Shown here piece after piece: positions 59,217-64,000 of a stretch of DNA of 64,000 nt. Origin of the DNA: Flavobacterium sp. N2270 (GTDB taxonomy: Bacteria > Bacteroidota > Bacteroidia > Flavobacteriales > Flavobacteriaceae); contig NZ_CP110005.1 in the NCBI RefSeq assembly GCF_025947225.1, forward strand, positions 992,001 through 1,056,000, given 5' to 3'. The translations under genes were made by a program, and so were the position numbers. Within the stretch, counting starts at the first letter, position 1, and each line of letters opens with the position of its first letter. The notes beneath the pieces are model-generated. The model searched no databases. It saw nothing but the letters and a program-made list of their open reading frames with translations, and was not told the DNA's origin.

Positions 59217-61421
59217 TTAAAAACTATATTTTAATCCGCCATATATATTTCTTCCAGGAGCATTAATTCCTGAAGCAAAAACTCTATACTGTGTGTCTAA
59301 AATGTTTTCTACTCCAGCAAATAGAGTTCCTCCGTTAAAGATTTCAAAACTTGTTTTAAAATTATATGTTTCCCAAGCAGGCATTCCTCCGTTTGGTGCA
59401 TAACGTTCATTGTCTTCTCCATTAGGATAATAGTCACTAATATCTTTTTTGCCATTATACAGCATGTATGCTTCAAGCGTTCCCCATTTTTTTGAATATA
59501 GTAAACCAATTTTCCCGTAATAAGGCGCAATATGATCTAATGGAGATTTTGAATTGTCGTCTTCAATAATACGGCCAAGTGTGTAATTGAAATTTCCATG
59601 AAATTGTAAACTTTCAATTAAATATGCCTTTATATTTGTTGAAAACCCAGTAATAAATGCTTTTCCTTTATTTTGGTTAGCAAAAATAGTATTTGTTTCT
59701 CCATTAATGTTAATTGTACTTTGACCTTCATATGTAAATGTGTCGGTAACAATCGCATCATACATTCTTGTATAATAATAAGTAGTTTCAATTTGAAATC
59801 TTTTATTTGTTGATTTAATTGTTAACCCTAAATCTCCAGTGACTGTTTTTTCAGATTGTAAATCGGCGTTTGGAACAATAAGTATACCATTTCCAGAATC
59901 GAATACTTTTGCTAAATCATCAATATTTGGAGACCTATAACCAGTACTAATGTTGGTTTTTAAACTTACATTCTGAGATGTTTTATATACAATTCCTGCT
60001 GTACCACTATAAGTAAAATTGTGTTGTTCTATACTATTAAATGGTAAAGGAAAAAGAGTATCATCATCAATTGTACTGTTCAATGTAGTATAGCCAAAAC
60101 GTGCACCTATATTCCAAGCTGTTTTTTCGTTAAAATTTTCATTATAGGAAATGTAAAGATCATTACGAGTCATATTGTTCTCTCCATTAGGATAACGTGT
60201 TTGAAAAGGACTTGTTTCTCCAGTATTAATGTTTTCAATTTCAGCAGTTGATTTTAAAGTTTCATAATATGACTCAAAACCATAGAACAACTCACTTTTA
60301 TTGAATTTTTTATGAAGATTAATTCCTGCCGAAAATACATTTACTTTTTCGTAATTGTGCTCTAAGTTTTCATTTCCAAAACGCCTTGAGTTTCTGCTTT
60401 CATTTGTATTTTGATAAGCAATGTCAATCTCTAAATCGCTTTCTAGAAATGCTTTGTTTTTGTTTAAACTGTATATTGCAAGTAATCTTTCTTGTGGTCC
60501 ATAATACCATTCTGCAAATTTTAGTCCTGTTCCTGAAACATCTGTTAAGCGATCATATCTTGGGATATCATTTGTATTTGAATATTGAAAATTTAACCCA
60601 TGATCAAAACCACTAGACGTTTTATATGCAAATTTTTGCATAATGTTGTATTGTTTGTAACCTGAGTTTTTTTGAATATACTTGTCGCTGTTTTGGGTTA
60701 AAACATCAGTGCCGTCTGCAAGTGTAGTAACATAAAAAGGTCTCTCGCCAAAATAATCTCCATTATGATTCTTGTTTTTCCCCATTCTTAAATCTCCAAA
60801 ATCATTATAAGAAAAAGCAGTTAAAGAAGCGAAATTTTGAGTTGCATAATTAATGTCAAAATAGCCTGATTTTTCTTCATTAACAGAACCATATCGTGTA
60901 GAAATATTTCCACTTAATGATTTATTATTGCCGTTTAAAAATTTAGCTTTTTTTGTATTCATACTTACAGTTCCTCCTAGTGCATCACTTCCAAAAAGAG
61001 TTGAAGAAGGTCCGAAAAAGATGTCGACGTTTTCTAACATGTTCTCATCAACTGTAATTACGTTTTGTAAATGACCTGCTCTGTAGGTTAAATTATTCAT
61101 TCTAATGCCGTCAACAAGTAGTAAAACTCTACTTGCTTCAAAACCTCTTATAGAAGGGCTTCCTCCACCTTGTTGAGATTTTTGTACATGAACATTTCCT
61201 GAATTTGCTAATAAATCTGCTGTGTTTTGAAAATTTTGAAATTCAATTTCCTTTTGTGATACTGATTCAATTTGAGATGCAATAAATTCTTTTTCTTTTA
61301 TTGTTCTTTTTGTTGTTACAACAACTTCTTCAAGTTGATTTGTTTTAGTTGTATCTTTTTCTATTTGAGCAAAGCCAATAAAAGACACAATTAATAAAGT
61401 TAAGTTTATTAATTTTTTCAT
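59217..61421 (-). CDS. TonB-dependent outer-membrane receptor, heme/hemoglobin type
   Basis: This 734-residue protein has a signal peptide, a TonB-box-like EVVVTTKR after it, a plug with LLLVDGIRMNNLTYRAGHLQNVIT and FGPSSTLFGSDALGGTVSMNT, and a beta barrel ending in Phe. DGIRMNN..YRAGHLQ is the pattern of the heme/hemoglobin receptor group, and the barrel shows YRSPNIDDL and PNADLQSEKT, which resemble the FRAP and NPNL boxes of that group. Heme uptake is therefore likely but not certain; no heme-handling genes are adjacent. It follows the 61460 gene by 38 bases. Confidence 0.85.
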   Translation of the reverse strand: MKKLINLTLLIVSFIGFAQIEKDTTKTNQLEEVVVTTKRTIKEKEFIASQIESVSQKEIEFQNFQNTADLLANSGNVHVQKSQQGGGSPSIRGFEASRVLLLVDGIRMNNLTYRAGHLQNVITVDENMLENVDIFFGPSSTLFGSDALGGTVSMNTKKAKFLNGNNKSLSGNISTRYGSVNEEKSGYFDINYATQNFASLTAFSYNDFGDLRMGKNKNHNGDYFGERPFYVTTLADGTDVLTQNSDKYIQKNSGYKQYNIMQKFAYKTSSGFDHGLNFQYSNTNDIPRYDRLTDVSGTGLKFAEWYYGPQERLLAIYSLNKNKAFLESDLEIDIAYQNTNESRNSRRFGNENLEHNYEKVNVFSAGINLHKKFNKSELFYGFESYYETLKSTAEIENINTGETSPFQTRYPNGENNMTRNDLYISYNENFNEKTAWNIGARFGYTTLNSTIDDDTLFPLPFNSIEQHNFTYSGTAGIVYKTSQNVSLKTNISTGYRSPNIDDLAKVFDSGNGILIVPNADLQSEKTVTGDLGLTIKSTNKRFQIETTYYYTRMYDAIVTDTFTYEGQSTININGETNTIFANQNKGKAFITGFSTNIKAYLIESLQFHGNFNYTLGRIIEDDNSKSPLDHIAPYYGKIGLLYSKKWGTLEAYMLYNGKKDISDYYPNGEDNERYAPNGGMPAWETYNFKTSFEIFNGGTLFAGVENILDTQYRVFASGINAPGRNIYGGLKYSF

Positions 61422-61459
61422 TTCATTTTAATTATTTTAAAAAATATTATTTAGTAATT

Positions 61460-61966
61460 CTATACTTGGTTTTTTGTTAAAATAATTGGTGGTTTTAATA
61501 AAAGTGAAACTATTTTATTGGGATTGTTTTGTTCTTTGTAAAATGGTTTTAATACACGGTCAATTAATGTGTGTCTTGTTTCAATTTCTTGAGGTGTGAG
61601 TAAAGCTAAAATAATGTTTCTTTTAAATTTAGCCTTGTTTTTTTTTGAGTTTTCTTTCTTTAAAGAGTAACTGATAAACTTAAAAAGACTTTCATTTTTA
61701 TCTTCTATTACTATAAGTTTAACTTTGCTATGTAGTTGTATTACTTTTTTTATGTCATAATATTTGTCCGCAACAATAATTTCCTTAGCATTCTTGATGG
61801 TTAAATAATTCTCTTTTGAAAATATAAAAGTAGTTTCAAAGTCTGATTTTTTTATAATGTAATTCTGTCTTATTTCTAATAATTTTTCAATCAATGGTTC
61901 AGAATTCTGAAAAAATAAAAGAATACCAAATGAGGTAAAAAAAAAGATTGAGAAAATTTTTTTCAA
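61460..61966 (-). CDS. Hypothetical protein with N-terminal membrane anchor
   Basis: This 168-residue protein has a hydrophobic N-terminus (MKKIFSIFFFTSFGILLFF) that could be a signal peptide or anchor. The rest is polar and lysine-rich, with ISKENYLTIKNAKEIIVAD-like strands and ILALLTPQEIETRHTLIDRVL helices. No motif is recognised. It lies between the SPOR gene (8 bases upstream of it on the strand) and the heme-type receptor (38 bases downstream), so all three are probably one transcript. Confidence 0.55.
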   Translation of the reverse strand: MKKIFSIFFFTSFGILLFFQNSEPLIEKLLEIRQNYIIKKSDFETTFIFSKENYLTIKNAKEIIVADKYYDIKKVIQLHSKVKLIVIEDKNESLFKFISYSLKKENSKKNKAKFKRNIILALLTPQEIETRHTLIDRVLKPFYKEQNNPNKIVSLLLKPPIILTKNQV

Positions 61967-61973
61967 AACTATT

Positions 61974-62363
61974 CTATTTGCCTGGTTTTATTAAAAGCGC
62001 GCTAGGGTATTTTTTCTTAATTTCTATCAAGAATTTTTCGGCATGAAGGCGTGATTTATAATTCCCTACGAATACTTTATATGTAGGGTTTGAATAGATA
62101 ATTGTGCCTTCTATATCCTTAAAGTCACGCTTAAATTCCGAAAGTTTCTTCTTAGATTCTTCTCCAGACCCATAAAATATTTGAATTTTATAATTATCAA
62201 TTATTGATAAGTTGTTGTTTATTTTTTGCTTTTCTTTTAATAAAGTTTGAAATTTTACATCTTGTTCAACCGAAGTTTTTAAATCTTGACTAAAACTTTT
62301 TGTACATAACAATAAGAATATGAAACTGATAAGTAAAATTGGTTTATGGGCTAAATTTCTCAT
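61974..62363 (-). CDS. SPOR domain exported protein
   Basis: This 129-residue protein has a signal peptide (LLISFIFLLLCTKSFSQ) and a C-terminal SPOR domain with YKIQIFYGSGEESKKKLSEF and YKVFVGNYKSRLHAEKFLIEIK. SPOR domains bind denuded peptidoglycan glycan strands, often at division sites. It is the first gene of a run with the 61460 gene and the receptor at 59217. Role in the run is unclear. Confidence 0.8.
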   Translation of the reverse strand: MRNLAHKPILLISFIFLLLCTKSFSQDLKTSVEQDVKFQTLLKEKQKINNNLSIIDNYKIQIFYGSGEESKKKLSEFKRDFKDIEGTIIYSNPTYKVFVGNYKSRLHAEKFLIEIKKKYPSALLIKPGK

Positions 62364-62468
62364 AATGAATTATATTTAAAACAAAAATACAACTAAAAAT
62401 AGAAATCAAAACCCATGAAATTATTTAGAATAAATATAAATTACATTTTAAGATAATATTAAGGTTTT

Positions 62469-62495
62469 TTGAATAGTTCGAATATTGTATTTTTG
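62469..62495 (+). promoter_or_regulatory. actA promoter
   Basis: TTG at 62469-62471, 16 bases (slightly short), then TATTTTTG at 62488-62495. The leader of about 80 bases contains GTACGGT and ATCGTAC, which can pair. Confidence 0.45.
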
Positions 62496-62580
62496 TCGGA
62501 GTTTAAAATTTTAGTACGGTGTTTTATATAGTTATTTATACTAATATCGTACCAATTTTGTCGATAATCATTAATTAAAT

Positions 62581-63891
62581 ATGAAAAAGGTGGGTAACCA
62601 TAATTCGTTTTCAAGGATTTTCTTCAGTTTAGCTTTATTGCTATCTTTTTCTTTATCTGTGTATTCTCAAGATACTGCTGAAGAAGCGGCAGTTCCTGCT
62701 TCAGTAGGTGCGGATGCGGCAAAGGGTAAAGAGTTGTTTAATGCTAATTGTGCAGCTTGTCATAAATTAGATGCAAAAGCAACGGGGCCTGCGCTTCGTG
62801 GTGTTGCAGATAAGTATGATAAAGAATGGTTGTATAAATGGGTAAAAAACAGTAGTGACCTTATAAAGTCAGGAGATGCTCAGGCTATAAAAGTTTTTGA
62901 AGAAAATGGAAAAGTGCCAATGACGGCATTTCCTCAATTGTCAAATGCTGACATTGATAATATTTTAGCTTACACTTCTGAAGTTGCTCCTGCGCCTGCT
63001 GGACCTGTTCCTGGTGTTGAAAATGCTACAGTTAATACAGATTCTGGAATTTCAAACAATGTGATATTAGGAGCGCTTTCGTTAGTGTTGTTGATGTTGG
63101 TTGTAATGTTGTTTTTGGTTAGAAATGTTTTGACTAAAATAGCTAGTTCTAATGGTATTGAGGTTGCTTCGAAAGAAAAATCTTTACCTTTGTGGAAAGC
63201 ATATGCTAAAAATCAATTTTTGGTTTTAGTTACCGCAATTTTGTTTTTATTAATGTCTGCATATTTTGCTTACGGGTACTTAATGCAAGTAGGGGTGGAT
63301 CAAGATTATGAACCAGTTCAGCCAATTCATTATTCTCACAGAATACATGCAGGTGATAACGAGATTGACTGTAAATACTGTCACTCTGCTGCTAGAGTTG
63401 GTAAGCATTCTAATATTCCTTCTTTAAATGTGTGTATGAATTGTCATAAAAACATTGGTGAGGTTGCTCCTGAAACTTTGGCTGAAGGAAATGAGTTTGG
63501 TGTAGATTATAATGCTGAAATTCAAAAGTTGTATGATGCGGTAGGTTGGGATAAATCAACACAAAAATATACTGGGAAAACTACTCCTGTTAAATGGGTT
63601 AGAATTCATAATTTACCAGATTTTGTTTACTTTAATCATTCGCAACACGTAACTGTCGCAGGTGTAGAGTGTCAAACTTGTCATGGTCCTGTTGAAGAGA
63701 TGGAAATTATGAAGCAGCATTCTCCATTAACAATGGGTTGGTGTGTTAACTGTCACAGAGAAACAAATGTGAAAGTTGAAGATAATGAGTACTATAAAAA
63801 AGTACACGAAGAGCTTTCTAAAAAATATGGTGTTAGTAGTCTAACTGCAGCGCAAATGGGAGGTTTAGAATGTGGTAAATGCCACTATTAA
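62581..63891 (+). CDS. actA: Alternative Complex III multiheme cytochrome subunit ActA
   Basis: This 436-residue protein has a signal peptide, a monoheme cytochrome c domain (CAACHKL with axial Met in VPMTAFPQL), two membrane helices near residues 160-183 and 211-233, and a multiheme C-terminal domain with CKYCH, CMNCH, CQTCH, CVNCH and CGKCH. Thus there are six CxxCH sites. The five C-terminal ones match ActA of Alternative Complex III, a quinol:cytochrome c or oxidase oxidoreductase that replaces complex III in Flavobacteriia. The actB gene begins 34 bases downstream. Confidence 0.92.
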   Translation: MKKVGNHNSFSRIFFSLALLLSFSLSVYSQDTAEEAAVPASVGADAAKGKELFNANCAACHKLDAKATGPALRGVADKYDKEWLYKWVKNSSDLIKSGDAQAIKVFEENGKVPMTAFPQLSNADIDNILAYTSEVAPAPAGPVPGVENATVNTDSGISNNVILGALSLVLLMLVVMLFLVRNVLTKIASSNGIEVASKEKSLPLWKAYAKNQFLVLVTAILFLLMSAYFAYGYLMQVGVDQDYEPVQPIHYSHRIHAGDNEIDCKYCHSAARVGKHSNIPSLNVCMNCHKNIGEVAPETLAEGNEFGVDYNAEIQKLYDAVGWDKSTQKYTGKTTPVKWVRIHNLPDFVYFNHSQHVTVAGVECQTCHGPVEEMEIMKQHSPLTMGWCVNCHRETNVKVEDNEYYKKVHEELSKKYGVSSLTAAQMGGLECGKCHY

Positions 63892-63924
63892 TAATAAATT
63901 AAGAAGTTAATATCTATATATAAT

Positions 63925-64000
63925 ATGGCATCAAACAAAAAATACTGGAAAAGTGTTGAAGAGCTAAACGAAAATAGCTCTATTGTTGAGACGCTAAGAA
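63925..64000 (+). CDS. actB: Alternative Complex III molybdopterin-type subunit ActB (N-terminal fragment)
   Basis: Twenty-five codons are visible from the ATG at 63925: MASNKKYWKSVEELNENSSI then VETLR, cut by the window edge. The KYWKSVEEL opening matches the variant Tat-type leader of ActB, the large molybdopterin oxidoreductase/ferredoxin-like subunit. The position 34 bases after actA supports the call. Confidence 0.8.
   Translation, partial: MASNKKYWKSVEELNENSSIVETLR

Noticed and set aside
1..64000. CRISPR array, prophage, insertion sequence or toxin-antitoxin module
   Set aside because: No regularly spaced repeats, transposase, integrase, phage structural genes or toxin-antitoxin pair can be read in either strand.

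Overview
The window is a stretch of AT-rich chromosome from a member of the Bacteroidota, most probably Flavobacteriia and close to Flavobacterium. The evidence is: promoters of the Bacteroidota type (TTG or TTTG, about 19-23 bases, then TAnnTTTG) in front of many genes; almost no Shine-Dalgarno sequences; a DnaE fused to a proofreading exonuclease; families typical of the phylum (DUF6252, DUF4407, DUF4301, DUF2723, two SusC-unrelated TonB receptors); and the start of an Alternative Complex III operon. There is no prophage, insertion sequence, CRISPR array or plasmid module. Most of the window is core genome, and the unusual signals sit mainly in non-coding DNA and small repeats.

Layout. 1-2541 (minus): an acyl-CoA (glutaryl-CoA type) dehydrogenase cut by the window edge, then the rpsP-rimM-trmN6 operon with a short hairpin leader. 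2639-10248 (plus): a DUF6252 lipoprotein, dnaE, a peroxiredoxin, thioredoxin and a DUF58 protein. 10249-10922 has no protein gene; it holds two tRNA-Asp genes inside a 247-bp direct repeat of structured sequence. 10923-16974: DUF456 protein, a lipoprotein, a glycosyltransferase and a flippase-like membrane protein on the minus strand; divergent ruvC-hemW, a cyclase and an MmcQ protein. 17140-21589: an M43 metalloprotease, a PH/SHOCT protein, DUF4407 protein and ahcY. 21720-27973 (plus): phosphopantetheinyl transferase, GGGP synthase, PnuC, DUF4301 protein and arfB in a tight run, then a TPP riboswitch controlling a TonB receptor. 28026-34089: degenerate Rieske lipoprotein, greA, HIT, aldehyde dehydrogenase, an orphan histidine kinase, flavin reductase, DUF3127 protein and aat. 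34150-41530 (minus): VF530 protein, tag, a 1230-residue TraB/GumN protein, then rplM-rpsI-rpsB-tsf. 41577-47241 (minus): serine hydrolase, sdpI, sdpR, a small membrane protein and polA. 47367-53978: metallophosphoesterase, a cysteine-less thioredoxin, a deacetylase, a DUF2723 glycosyltransferase, tRNA-Gln and a universal stress protein. 54080-59172 (plus): rimP-nusA-infB and a small secreted protein. 59217-62363 (minus): a SPOR protein, an unknown protein and a heme-type TonB receptor. 62488-64000 (plus): actA and the first codons of actB.

How it fits together. Translation and transcription machinery dominates: rpsP-rimM-trmN6, rplM-rpsI-rpsB-tsf, rimP-nusA-infB, greA, arfB, aat and three tRNAs. 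Several of these units begin with hairpins placed just after the promoter, as expected for autoregulatory leaders or attenuators. DNA replication and repair (dnaE, polA, ruvC, tag), outer-membrane uptake (thiamin-type and heme-type receptors) and envelope functions fill most of the rest.

The best leads are: (i) the duplicated tRNA-Asp plus structured-tail unit; (ii) a TPP riboswitch whose leader contains a start-codon hairpin and an eight-base complement to the aptamer; (iii) a four-copy 7-bp microsatellite inside a glycosyltransferase; (iv) a family of small TGTCA...TCTCA repeats, two of which have become coding sequence; and (v) a 20-bp inverted repeat between rpsB and tsf. I found no clear undescribed multi-gene system.
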